Assembly: GCF_014295035.1 (NCBI RefSeq)
Contig: NZ_CP060404.1
Coordinates: forward strand, 8,038,501 to 8,102,500
DNA: 64,000 nt
Origin: Streptomyces buecherae
Lineage (GTDB): Bacteria; Actinomycetota; Actinomycetes; Streptomycetales; Streptomycetaceae
Reading direction: 5' to 3'
The position numbers and the translations under genes were made by a program. Each line of letters opens with the position of its first letter. Position 1 is the first letter of the stretch. This document shows, piece by piece, positions 50,686-58,815 of this stretch. The notes under the pieces are model-generated. The model was not told the origin of the DNA. It saw only the letters and a list, made by a program, of their open reading frames with translations, and searched no databases.

Positions 50686-51900
50686 GTGATCCGACTCCCG
50701 GGCCCCGACGGCGCGTTGCGGCCCTACACCCCGTGCGCCACGCCCGCGCCCTCCGTCACCGCCGGCGGTCACACCGGCGGTCAGCGAGGGCACGCGGGTG
50801 GCGCGCCGGGGCGGCGGCGGGATCGACCGTCGGCCCGTGCCGTCTTCGCCGCCGCGCACGTGGTCGCCGATCCGCTCGCCGCCGGCGCGGGCGCGCCGGG
50901 CGCCGTGGACTGGGAGGCCACGCTGGCCTTCCGGCGCCACCTGTGGTCGCACGGCCTCGGGGTGGCCGAGGCCATGGACACGGCGCAACGCGGCATGGGC
51001 CTGGGATGGCCCGAGGCCGCCGCGCTCATCCGCCGCTCAGCCGCCGAGGCCCGCGCCGTGGGCGGCGTGATCGCCTGCGGCGTGGGGACCGACCACCTGA
51101 CCGCCCCCGCGCGCTCGCTGGACGAGGTGGTGGCCGCGTACGAGGAGCAGCTCGCCGTGGTGGAGGCGGCGGGGTCGCGTGCCGTCGTGATGGCCTCGCG
51201 GGCGCTGGCCGGGCTGGCGCGTGGCGCGGACGACTACCTGCGGGTGTACGCGCGCGTGCTGGCCCAGGCCGCCGAGCCGGTGATCCTGCACTGGCTGGGC
51301 CCGATGTTCGACCCGGCGCTCGACGGTTACTGGGGCAGCGCCGACCTCGACCGGGCGAGCGAGACGTTCCTTGAGGTCATCGCCGCCCACCCGGACCGGG
51401 TCGACGGCGTCAAGGTCTCGCTGCTCGACGCCGCGCGCGAGGTGGCGCTGCGCCGCCGGCTGCCGGCCGGCGTGCGCTGCTACACCGGCGACGACTTCCA
51501 CTACCCGGAGCTGATCGCCGGGGACGCGCACGGGCACAGCGACGCGCTGCTCGGGGTCTTCGACCCGCTGGCGCCGCTGGCCGCCGACGCGGTGCGGGCG
51601 CTGGACGCCGGACCCACGGGGCGCAAGCGCTTTCGCGACCGCCTCGACCCGACCGTCGACCTGGCCCGCCACCTCTTCCAGCCGCCCACCCGCCACTACA
51701 AGACCGGCGTGGTGCTGCTCGCCTGGCTCGCCGGCCACCAGCGGCACTTCGCGATGCTGGGCGGCCACCAGTCGGCGCGCTCGCTGCCCCACCTCGCGCG
51801 GGCCTACGAACTCGCCGACCGCCTCGGCCTGTTCCCCGACCCACCGCTCGCCGAGGCCCGCATGCGCCATCTGCTCGCCGTCTACGGAGTGGACTCATGA
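50686..51900 (+). CDS. DUF993 family protein (DHDPS-like aldolase superfamily)
   Basis: A 404-residue protein from GTG 50686, with GAGG upstream. Features: AHVVADPLA, WEATLAFRRHLWSHGLGVAEAMDTAQRGMGL, IACGVGTDHL, VDGVKVSLLDAAREVALRRRLP and CYTGDDFHYPELI, matching DUF993, related to dihydrodipicolinate synthase/aldolases. VKVSLLD carries the Lys position expected for Schiff-base chemistry. A 50-residue Arg/Gly-rich insert lies at about 25-45. Overlaps the next gene (ATGA). The substrate is unknown; it probably cleaves a keto sugar acid made by the upstream oxidoreductase. Confidence 0.88.
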   Translation: MIRLPGPDGALRPYTPCATPAPSVTAGGHTGGQRGHAGGAPGRRRDRPSARAVFAAAHVVADPLAAGAGAPGAVDWEATLAFRRHLWSHGLGVAEAMDTAQRGMGLGWPEAAALIRRSAAEARAVGGVIACGVGTDHLTAPARSLDEVVAAYEEQLAVVEAAGSRAVVMASRALAGLARGADDYLRVYARVLAQAAEPVILHWLGPMFDPALDGYWGSADLDRASETFLEVIAAHPDRVDGVKVSLLDAAREVALRRRLPAGVRCYTGDDFHYPELIAGDAHGHSDALLGVFDPLAPLAADAVRALDAGPTGRKRFRDRLDPTVDLARHLFQPPTRHYKTGVVLLAWLAGHQRHFAMLGGHQSARSLPHLARAYELADRLGLFPDPPLAEARMRHLLAVYGVDS

Positions 51901-52820
51901 CCGCGCGACCCGCCGCCGACGACCCCCGGCCCCCCACCGCCCGAGTGCACGACCCCACCGAGGCCCCGGCCCCGCGAGGGACCCCGGACCCGGTTGAACT
52001 GCGCCGGCTGAGCCTGAACCAGCAGACCATCCGCCAGTGGTCGCTGCCCGAACTGGTCGAGGGCTGCGTGGCGGCGGACGTGCCGGGCGTGGGGCTGTGG
52101 CGCGCGCCGGTCCAGGAGTACGGGCTGGGCCAGGCGGCCCGACTCGTGCGCGCCGCCGGCCTCGCGGTGACCAGCCTGTGCCGGGGCGGCTTCTTCACCT
52201 CGGCGGAGCCGGCCGAGCGCGCGGCGGCGCTCGCCGACAACCGGCTGGCCATCGACGAGGCCGCGACCCTCGGCACCCGGACGCTGGTGCTGGTCTCCGG
52301 CGGCCTGCCGGCCGGCAGCCGCGACCTGCCCGGCGCGCGCGAACGGGTCGCCGACGCGTTGGCCGACCTCGCGCCGTACGCGGCCGAACGCGGGGTGCGG
52401 CTCGCGGTCGAGCCGCTGCACCCGATGTACGCGGCGGACCGCTGCGTCGTCTCCACGCTCGCCCAGGCGCTCGACCTCGCCGAACGCTTCCCCGCCGACC
52501 AGGTGGGGGTCGTGGTGGACACCTACCACCTGTGGTGGGACGACACGGTGGACGCCCAGCTCGCCCGCGCCGGGAAAGGCGGGCGCATCGCGGCCTTCCA
52601 GGTCGCCGACTGGGTCACGCCGCTGCCCGCCGGCGTGCTGCTCGGCCGCGGCCAACTGGGCGACGGCTGCGTACCGCTGCGCCACTTCCGCGAGGTGGTC
52701 GACGCGGCCGGGTACCGCGGGCCGATCGAGGTGGAGATCTTCAACCCCGCGCTGTGGGAGCGCTCGGGCGCCGAGGTGCTGGCGGAGACGGTGCGGCGGT
52801 ACCGGGCCCACGTGCTGTGA
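51897..52820 (+). CDS. Sugar phosphate isomerase/epimerase (xylose isomerase-like TIM barrel)
   Basis: A 307-residue protein overlapping the previous stop by 4 bases. After a Pro-rich N-terminus, LSLNQQTIRQWSLPELVEGCVAADVPGVGLWR begins an AP-endonuclease-2-like barrel. LAVEPLHPMYA, GVVVDTYHLWWD and GPIEVEIFN hold the usual metal-binding Glu, Asp, His and Glu. It likely epimerises a keto sugar in the pathway with its two upstream partners. A perfect 19-bp terminator follows. Confidence 0.9.
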   Translation: MTARPAADDPRPPTARVHDPTEAPAPRGTPDPVELRRLSLNQQTIRQWSLPELVEGCVAADVPGVGLWRAPVQEYGLGQAARLVRAAGLAVTSLCRGGFFTSAEPAERAAALADNRLAIDEAATLGTRTLVLVSGGLPAGSRDLPGARERVADALADLAPYAAERGVRLAVEPLHPMYAADRCVVSTLAQALDLAERFPADQVGVVVDTYHLWWDDTVDAQLARAGKGGRIAAFQVADWVTPLPAGVLLGRGQLGDGCVPLRHFREVVDAAGYRGPIEVEIFNPALWERSGAEVLAETVRRYRAHVL

Positions 52821-52827
52821 CCCCCAT

Positions 52828-52868
52828 GGCCCCGCGCGACGGCCGGCGCCCGGCCGTCGCGCGGGGCC
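52828..52868 (+). terminator. Perfect 19-bp terminator
   Basis: Arms at 52828-52846 and 52850-52868 are exact reverse complements (outer GGCCCCGCGC with GCGCGGGGCC) around a CGC loop, 8 bases after the stop. It is the longest perfect hairpin in the window. Confidence 0.85.
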
Positions 52869-53056
52869 GGGCGGATCGACCGGCCCCCGCCGCCCGCGCG
52901 CCCGACGTACGGTTACGGGCCCCGAGCCCGCGCCGGGCCGCCCCGCCGCGCCGTACCCCGCCCCAACGCGTTGTCCACCGCTGTGCCCCGCCCCGAAACG
53001 CGACGTCCGATTTCCGCCAGCCCGGCGCGCGGCCGGCGCGCATAGTGGAGGGCGTG

Positions 53057-54646
53057 ATGAACGAGGACAGCAGGTACGAAGCGGTGTGCAGCCGGGACGC
53101 GCGGTTCGACGGCCAGTTCTTCTTCGCCGTGACGACCACGGGCATCTACTGCCGCCCGAGCTGTCCCGCGGTCACGCCGAAGCGCAAGAACGTGCGGTTC
53201 TTCGCGACGGCCGCCGCCGCGCAGGGCGCCGGCTTCCGGGCGTGCCGGCGCTGCCGCCCCGACGCCGTGCCCGGCTCGGCCGAGTGGAACGCCCGCGCCG
53301 ACGTCGTCGGCCGCGCCATGCGTCTGATCGGCGACGGCGTCGTGGACCGGGAGGGCGTGGCGGGGCTCGCCGTGCGCCTCGGCTACAGCGCCCGCCAGGT
53401 GCAGCGCCAGCTCAACGCGGAACTGGGCGCGGGCCCGGTCGCCCTGGCCCGCGCGCAGCGCGCCCACACGGCCCGGGTCCTGCTCCAGACGACGCACATG
53501 CAGGCGGCCGACATCGCCTTCGCGGCCGGCTTCGCCAGCGTGCGGCAGTTCAACGACACCATCCGCGAGATCTACGCCAGCACGCCCACCGCCCTGCGCC
53601 TGGCCCGCCCGGGCGCCACGGCGCGCTACGGCTCGGTGGCGCGCGAGGACGCCTGGAGCGGCGGGGACGGGGCCACCGACGCGGTCCGCTCCGGGCGGGC
53701 GCCGCTCGCGGCCGGCGCCGGGAAGGCCGTCTTCGCGGCGCCGGCCGGACCGGTGCCCGGGACGCCGCGCGGCATCCCCCTACGACTGGCCTACCGGGGC
53801 GCGTACGCGGGCCGGGAGATCTTCGACTACCTCCAGCGGTGGCACATCCCCGGCGTCGAGGAGGTGACGGGCGAACCCGGCGCCCGGCTGTACCGGCGCA
53901 CGCTCCGGCTGCCGGGCGGGGGCGGCATCGCCGAGGTGCGCGAGTCGGCCGTCGACCAGGGCTGGTTGGAATGCCGGCTCCACCTGTGCGAACTGCGCGA
54001 CCTCACGACGGCCAGCCAACGGATGCGGCGGCTGTTCGACCTGGACGCCGACCCGTACGCCGTCGCCGAGCGGCTCGGCGGCTGCCCACGGCTCGGCCCA
54101 CTGGTCACCGCCCGCCCCGGGCTGCGCGCGCCCGGCTCGGTCGACCCGCACGAACTCGCCGTGCGCGCCGTCATCGGCCAGGGCGCGACGCCGCGGCGAG
54201 CGCGTCGGGCGGGGGAGGCGCTGGTCGCGGCGTACGGTGAGGCGCTTCCGACGGCCAGCGGCGGGTTGACCCACTTCTTCCCCCGCGCCGAGGCGTTGGC
54301 CGACGCCCCGCTGGACGACCTGGAGCTGTCGCCGGAAGGGCGCGGCGCGCTGCGGGCCCTTGCCACCGCCCTGGCGGACGGCGGCCTGAGCCTGGACCCG
54401 GGCGCCGACCGCGTCGAGGCCGAGCGGAGCCTGCGCGCCCTGCCCGGCATCGACCCCAGGACCGCGGGCTATATCCGCATGCGGGCCCTCGGCGACCCCG
54501 ACGTGCTGCTGGCCGACGCCGACGCCGACGAGGACCACAGCGCCGGCGTGGGAGTGGCGCCCGAGGCCGGGCGGGACGCCTGGCGCCCGTGGCGGTCGTA
54601 CGCGACCCACTACCTGTGGGCGGCGCGGCAACCCTCCCACGCCTGA
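53057..54646 (+). CDS. alkA: Ada-AlkA fusion: methyl-sensing HTH and 3-methyladenine glycosylase
   Basis: A 529-residue protein. Residues 1-75 are the Ada zinc domain with all four cysteines: Cys32 and Cys36 in YCRPSC, Cys63 and Cys66 in CRRC. About 85-185 form an AraC-type HTH (LAVRLGYSARQVQRQL, AADIAFAAGFASVRQFN). About 240-529 form the AlkA-type glycosylase. Its helix-hairpin-helix reads LPGIDPRTAGYIRMRALGDP instead of the usual GIGPWTA, and the expected catalytic Asp position falls in LLADADADED, apparently shifted. It should sense and repair alkylated DNA, but glycosylase activity may be impaired. GGAGGG precedes the ATG. Confidence 0.9.
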   Translation: MNEDSRYEAVCSRDARFDGQFFFAVTTTGIYCRPSCPAVTPKRKNVRFFATAAAAQGAGFRACRRCRPDAVPGSAEWNARADVVGRAMRLIGDGVVDREGVAGLAVRLGYSARQVQRQLNAELGAGPVALARAQRAHTARVLLQTTHMQAADIAFAAGFASVRQFNDTIREIYASTPTALRLARPGATARYGSVAREDAWSGGDGATDAVRSGRAPLAAGAGKAVFAAPAGPVPGTPRGIPLRLAYRGAYAGREIFDYLQRWHIPGVEEVTGEPGARLYRRTLRLPGGGGIAEVRESAVDQGWLECRLHLCELRDLTTASQRMRRLFDLDADPYAVAERLGGCPRLGPLVTARPGLRAPGSVDPHELAVRAVIGQGATPRRARRAGEALVAAYGEALPTASGGLTHFFPRAEALADAPLDDLELSPEGRGALRALATALADGGLSLDPGADRVEAERSLRALPGIDPRTAGYIRMRALGDPDVLLADADADEDHSAGVGVAPEAGRDAWRPWRSYATHYLWAARQPSHA

Positions 54647-54852
54647 CCGCACCACCTGGTGGCCTCCATGGCTCGTTCCGACCCAACCACCCCACTCCCG
54701 CCCCGTGGCCCGATCCCGCTCCTGTCCGTGATCACGCCCCCGACCTGCCCGTATGCTGCCCGGCCAGCCCACACCCGTACGACCCGCCAGGCACCTTCGG
54801 CGGTCCGCGCCGCGCCGCGCACCACAGCCCGACCCCGACGTCCGGAGCACCG

Positions 54853-55572
54853 ATGACCAGCACGACACCCCTCACCGCCGCCGTCCACGACGCCGACTGG
54901 GACGCGCTCGCCGAGGAGATGAACGCCCACGGCAGCGCCCTGACCCCGCGCCTCCTCGACCGCGACCAGTGCCGGGAGATCGCCGCGTGGTACGACGAGC
55001 CGGAGCGGTTCAGGTCCACGATCGACATGGGCCGCTACGGGTTCGGCTTCGGCCAGTACCGGTACTTCGACCACCCGATACCCGAGCCCGTCGCCGCGCT
55101 GCGCGCCGCGTTCTACCCGTACCTGCTGCGCATCGCGCGGGACTGGGCGACCAAGCTGCGCCGCACCGCCCCCTGGCCCGAGACCCTCGACGCCTGGCTC
55201 GACGCCTGCCACGCGGCCGGCCAGACCAAGCCCACGCCCATCCTGCTGCGGTACGGCAAGGGCGGCTGGAACGCGCTCCACCGCGACCTGTACGGCGATC
55301 TCGTCTTCCCGCTCCAGGTCGTCATCGGCCTCGACGAGCCGGGCACCGACTACACCGGCGGCGAGTTCCTGCTGGTCGAGCAGCGGCCCCGGGCCCAGTC
55401 CCGTGGCACGGCGACGCTGCTGCCGCAGGGCCACGGGTTGATCTTCACCACGCGGGACCGTCCGGTGCGCTCCACCCGGGGCTTCGCCACCGCACCGATG
55501 CGGCACGGGGTGAGCCTGGTGCGTTCGGGCCACCGGCACACGCTCGGGCTGGTCTTCCACGACGCGGCCTGA
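54853..55572 (+). CDS. 2-oxoglutarate/Fe(II)-dependent oxygenase
   Basis: A 239-residue protein from ATG 54853, behind GGAG. Features: LTPRLLDRDQCREIAAWYDE, a metal HxD in LHRDLYGDLVFPLQVVIGL, GTDYTGGEFLLVEQ and the distal His/Arg in MRHGVSLVRSGHRHTLGLVFHD. It is an AlkB/prolyl-hydroxylase-type dioxygenase. Its place directly after the Ada-AlkA gene suggests a role in oxidative removal of alkyl groups, but the substrate is inferred only. It probably continues into the GGCT-like gene 4 bases on. Confidence 0.9.
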   Translation: MTSTTPLTAAVHDADWDALAEEMNAHGSALTPRLLDRDQCREIAAWYDEPERFRSTIDMGRYGFGFGQYRYFDHPIPEPVAALRAAFYPYLLRIARDWATKLRRTAPWPETLDAWLDACHAAGQTKPTPILLRYGKGGWNALHRDLYGDLVFPLQVVIGLDEPGTDYTGGEFLLVEQRPRAQSRGTATLLPQGHGLIFTTRDRPVRSTRGFATAPMRHGVSLVRSGHRHTLGLVFHDAA

Positions 55573-55576
55573 TGGG

Positions 55577-56311
55577 ATGGGCGGGGTGAGCACCCCGCGC
55601 CGCCCGGACCGCGCGGCCGGCCCCACCCTCACCGGGGACCTGCTGTGGTACGTGGCCTACGGCTCCAACCTGCACGCCGCACGGCTGGCCTGCTACCTCG
55701 CCGGCGGCGTGCCGCCGGGTGGGACCGTGGCGCACGCCGGCTGTCGCGATCCAAGCCCGCCCCGGCGCAGCCTGCCGGTCCTGCTGCCCGGCTGCCTCTA
55801 CTTCGCGACGAGATCGCCCCGCTGGGGCGGCGGCCGGGCCTTCCACGACCCGGACGCCGCCGGCGAGACCGCCGCCCGCGCCTACCTGCTGACCCGCTCG
55901 CAGTTCTCCGACATCGCGGCCCAGGAGATGTACCGCGCCCCCGGCGGCGCCCGCGATCTGGACCTGACCGAGGTGGTGGCCGCCGGACGGGCCAGCGTGG
56001 GGCCCGGCCGGTACGAGACGCTGGTGTGCCCGGGCACGCTGGACGGCCTGCCCCTGGTGACCTTCACCGCCCCGTGGCGCGTTGGCGAACTGCCGCCGCT
56101 GGCGCCCTCCGGGCCGTACCTGCGCCACCTGGCCGCCGGCCTGCGGGAGGCGCACGGTTGGAGCGTGGCCCGCGTGGCGCGCTACCTGGCCGCTTGCTCC
56201 GGCGCGGCCGGCCACTGGACCGAGCCGGACGTCGCCGCCCTGCTCGCCACGCCCGGGGAGGCAGGCGCCGGGCCGGCACCGGCGGCCGACGCGGGCCCGC
56301 TGCCGCGCTGA
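55577..56311 (+). CDS. Gamma-glutamylcyclotransferase-like protein
   Basis: A 244-residue protein. The YVAYGSNLHAARLACYL start is the diagnostic strand-loop of the GGCT-like (butirosin BtrG) fold; relatives in actinomycetes have sometimes been mislabelled as histone deacetylases. ARAYLLTRSQFSDIAAQEMYR and GRYETLVCPGTLDGLPLVTFT complete the core. The enzymatic reaction here is unknown. The start is the ATG at 55577, with a GTG at 55586 possible. It follows the oxygenase by 4 bases, so it may be the last gene of the same operon. Confidence 0.85.
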   Translation: MGGVSTPRRPDRAAGPTLTGDLLWYVAYGSNLHAARLACYLAGGVPPGGTVAHAGCRDPSPPRRSLPVLLPGCLYFATRSPRWGGGRAFHDPDAAGETAARAYLLTRSQFSDIAAQEMYRAPGGARDLDLTEVVAAGRASVGPGRYETLVCPGTLDGLPLVTFTAPWRVGELPPLAPSGPYLRHLAAGLREAHGWSVARVARYLAACSGAAGHWTEPDVAALLATPGEAGAGPAPAADAGPLPR

Positions 56312-56490
56312 ACGCCGAGCCGCCACCGCACACCGCCGCCGGCCCGCGCGCCACCTCGGTGCCGCCCGACCACACGATCTCGGCCAACCCGCCAGCGCGC
56401 CCGACCGCTGGCCGCGTCAGGAGCCGGGGCTACCGCTGGCCACGTCACGGGCCGGGGGCGGCGGTCCGAGGCCCGGTCCCCGACCCCGGG

Positions 56491-57816
56491 TCACCCTCCC
56501 GCCTCCGCGGCCTGGAGCACGCGGCGCGCGACGTTGACCGAGTCCACCAGCGGGTGCAGCGCCACGGCGCGCAGCGCCGCCTGGTGGGAGCCGCTCGCCG
56601 CCGCCTCGATGGCGGCCCGTTCCACCTCCTTGAGGGTGAGCATCAGGCCGAGTTGGCCGGGGGCCACCGGGCCGACGGCCAGCGGGTGCGCCCCGTTGGC
56701 GTCGACGGCGCAGGGCACCTCCACGACCGCGTCCGCGTCCAGGGCCGGGACGGCCGTGCGGTTGCGCACGTTGAGGATGAGCGTGGTGCGCTCGTCCCGG
56801 GCGATGGCGCGCATCAGGGCCAGGGCGACCCGGTCGTAGCCGCCGCCCTCCAGGTCGCAGGCGTCGCGCTGCCAGCCGCCGGTGGCCTCCCGGTTCTCGG
56901 CCAGGTACGTCTCCTCGCGCTCCAGGCGGGTGCGCTCCCAGGCCGCCAGCGCGCCCTCGGGCCGGGCGGTGGCCTCCTCGTAGAACGCCGCCTGCTGGGC
57001 GCGCAGGAACTCGCCACGGGTGTGCGGCGCGTCCCGGACGGCGGCGACCGACTCCCGGTTGAAGTAGTAGTAGTGCAGGTACTCGTTGGGCAGCGCGCCG
57101 AGCGTGCGCAGCCACTCGGAGCCGAAGAGCTTGCCCTCCTCGAAGGAGGTGAGCGCCGCCTCGTCCGCCAGGAGATCGGGCAGTACGTCCCGGCCTTCGA
57201 CGGTGATCCGGCGCAGCCAGCCCAGGTGGTTGAGCCCGACGTAGTCGTAGCTGGCCCGGCTCGGGTCGACGCCGGCGGCGCGCGCCGCGCGCCGGCACAG
57301 GCCCACCGGCGAGTCGCAGATGCCGATGACCCGGTCGCCCAGGACGCGCTGCATGGCCTCGGTGACCATCCCGGCCGGGTTGGTGAAGTTGATGACCCAG
57401 GCGTCGGGCGCCAGCGCCGCGACGCGCTCGGCGATCCGCACCGCCACCGGCAGCGTGCGCAGCCCGTACAGCACGCCGCCCGCGCCGACCGTCTCCTGCC
57501 CGAGCACGCCCTCGGCCAGCGGCAGGCGCTCGTCGCGGGCCCGGCCGGCGAGGCCGCCGACCCGGATGGCGGAGAAGACGAAGTCGGCCCCGCGCAACGC
57601 CTCGTCCAGGTCGGTGGTCAGCCGCACGGCCGGCACGTCGGCGCGCCCCGCGGCCTGCGCGGCGATGACCGCGCCGATCGCGTCAAGGCGTCGCCGCTCG
57701 GTGTCGTACAGCGTGATCTCGGTGCGGCGCCCGGCGGCGGAGTCCTGGTCGTGCATCAGCGCCCGGTACACCAGCGGCATCCGGAATCCGCCGCCACCCA
57801 ACACGGTCAGCCTCAT
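56491..57816 (-). CDS. Glycoside hydrolase family 4, 6-phospho-beta-glucosidase type
   Basis: A 441-residue NAD- and metal-dependent glycosidase. The NAD site is LTVLGGGGFRMPLVYRAL; VFSAIRVGGLAGRARDERL, INFTNPAGMVTEAM, and metal ligands Cys167 (GICDSP) and His197 (LNHLGW) are GH4 landmarks. It cleaves phosphorylated glycosides in the cytosol by oxidation-elimination. It overlaps the DeoR stop by 4 bases (ATGA) and so is co-expressed with its probable repressor. The kinase and importer genes on the other strand suggest a shared substrate. Confidence 0.92.
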   Translation of the reverse strand: MRLTVLGGGGFRMPLVYRALMHDQDSAAGRRTEITLYDTERRRLDAIGAVIAAQAAGRADVPAVRLTTDLDEALRGADFVFSAIRVGGLAGRARDERLPLAEGVLGQETVGAGGVLYGLRTLPVAVRIAERVAALAPDAWVINFTNPAGMVTEAMQRVLGDRVIGICDSPVGLCRRAARAAGVDPSRASYDYVGLNHLGWLRRITVEGRDVLPDLLADEAALTSFEEGKLFGSEWLRTLGALPNEYLHYYYFNRESVAAVRDAPHTRGEFLRAQQAAFYEEATARPEGALAAWERTRLEREETYLAENREATGGWQRDACDLEGGGYDRVALALMRAIARDERTTLILNVRNRTAVPALDADAVVEVPCAVDANGAHPLAVGPVAPGQLGLMLTLKEVERAAIEAAASGSHQAALRAVALHPLVDSVNVARRVLQAAEAGG

Positions 57817-58574
57817 ACGGTCAGTACCTCCACATCGGCCTCGCGGAACACGGCGAGCGTCGCCGGGTCCGAGGTGTCGTTCGTGATCAGGGTGTCGATG
57901 TCACGGGGCCCGCAGACGCGCGCCAGACCGGTCGCGCCGGGGAACTTGTTGCCGGTGGCCAGGAGCACCACGTGCTGGGCCGCGGCCAGCATGGCCCGCT
58001 TGACCGGCACCTCCACCGCGGTGCTGTCGAGCACGCCACCGTCCGGCAGGACGCCGCTGGTGCCGAGGAAGAGGCGGCCGACGTGGAGTTGGCGCAGGTT
58101 GGACTCGGTCAGGAAGCCGACGAGGGAGCGGTAGTTGCGCCGCACCTGGCCGCCGAGCAGGATCAGCGTCACCCGCGGGTCCTCGCGCAACTCGTCGAAG
58201 ACCGCCAGGCTGCTGGTCACCACGGTCACCTCACGCCCCTTGAGTTGCTTGGCGAGTTGGAGCGTGGTGGTGCCGATGTCCAGGAGCAGTACGTCGCCGT
58301 CCGCGACGAGTTCGGCCGCGCGGCGGGCCACGGCGGTCTTCTCGGCCAGGTCGTCGACCGCGACGTCGGCGAAGGGGCGCTCGTCGCCGCAGCGCCCGCT
58401 GGCCAGCGCGCCGCCGTAGACCCGGGTCAGGTGTCCGGCCCGGCCGAGCGCGTCCAGGTCGCGACGGGCCGTCGCCTCGCTGACCGCCAGCCGCTGGGCG
58501 ATCTCCCGGACCGGCAGCACCCCTTCCGCGCCGAGGAGGCTCAGCAGCTTCTCGTGGCGGGCCTTTCGCAGCAT
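57813..58574 (-). CDS. DeoR-family sugar-responsive repressor
   Basis: A 253-residue regulator: LRKARHEKLLSLLGAEGVLPVREIAQRL, HTH AVSEATARRDLDALGRAGHLTRVYGGAL, and the effector domain DGDVLLLDIGTTTLQLAKQL, LLGGQVRRNYRSLVGFL, VLLATGNKFPGATG. DeoR effector domains sense sugar phosphates. The start at ATG 58574 is favoured because TACGTT (58586 down to 58581) would begin transcription exactly there; ATG 58592 is an alternative. It is the first gene of a two-gene operon with the GH4 hydrolase and faces the kinase/ABC operon. Confidence 0.92.
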   Translation of the reverse strand: MLRKARHEKLLSLLGAEGVLPVREIAQRLAVSEATARRDLDALGRAGHLTRVYGGALASGRCGDERPFADVAVDDLAEKTAVARRAAELVADGDVLLLDIGTTTLQLAKQLKGREVTVVTSSLAVFDELREDPRVTLILLGGQVRRNYRSLVGFLTESNLRQLHVGRLFLGTSGVLPDGGVLDSTAVEVPVKRAMLAAAQHVVLLATGNKFPGATGLARVCGPRDIDTLITNDTSDPATLAVFREADVEVLTV

Positions 58575-58611
58575 GCCCGCAACGTACTGCATGTGAGCGA
58601 GTCTGCGCGAG

Positions 58612-58664
58612 TGTGACGGAACTCTTGCAAAAGCAGGGCGACGCAGTGCAAGGTTTCCGTCACA
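58612..58664. promoter_or_regulatory. Two-block inverted repeat, DeoR operator candidate
   Basis: TGTGACGGAA (58612-58621) and TTCCGTCACA (58655-58664) are exact reverse complements. Two bases inward, CTTGCA (58624-58629) and TGCAAG (58647-58652) also pair. The symmetric arms span 18 bases each with a 17-base centre, in the gap between the divergent operons. Confidence 0.6.
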
Positions 58665-58815
58665 TGAAGCGGTGGACACGTCGGATTGACGCCCCGTGGC
58701 AGTCGGCCGTGCCGGCGCGCCGACCCGAAGCCCGGGCGGCACCCGCCCGCGGGCGGCGCCCGCCGTTCGCCGCACGCCGTCGTGGACGCCGCACGGAACA
58801 GGAGGGGCACGCCAG

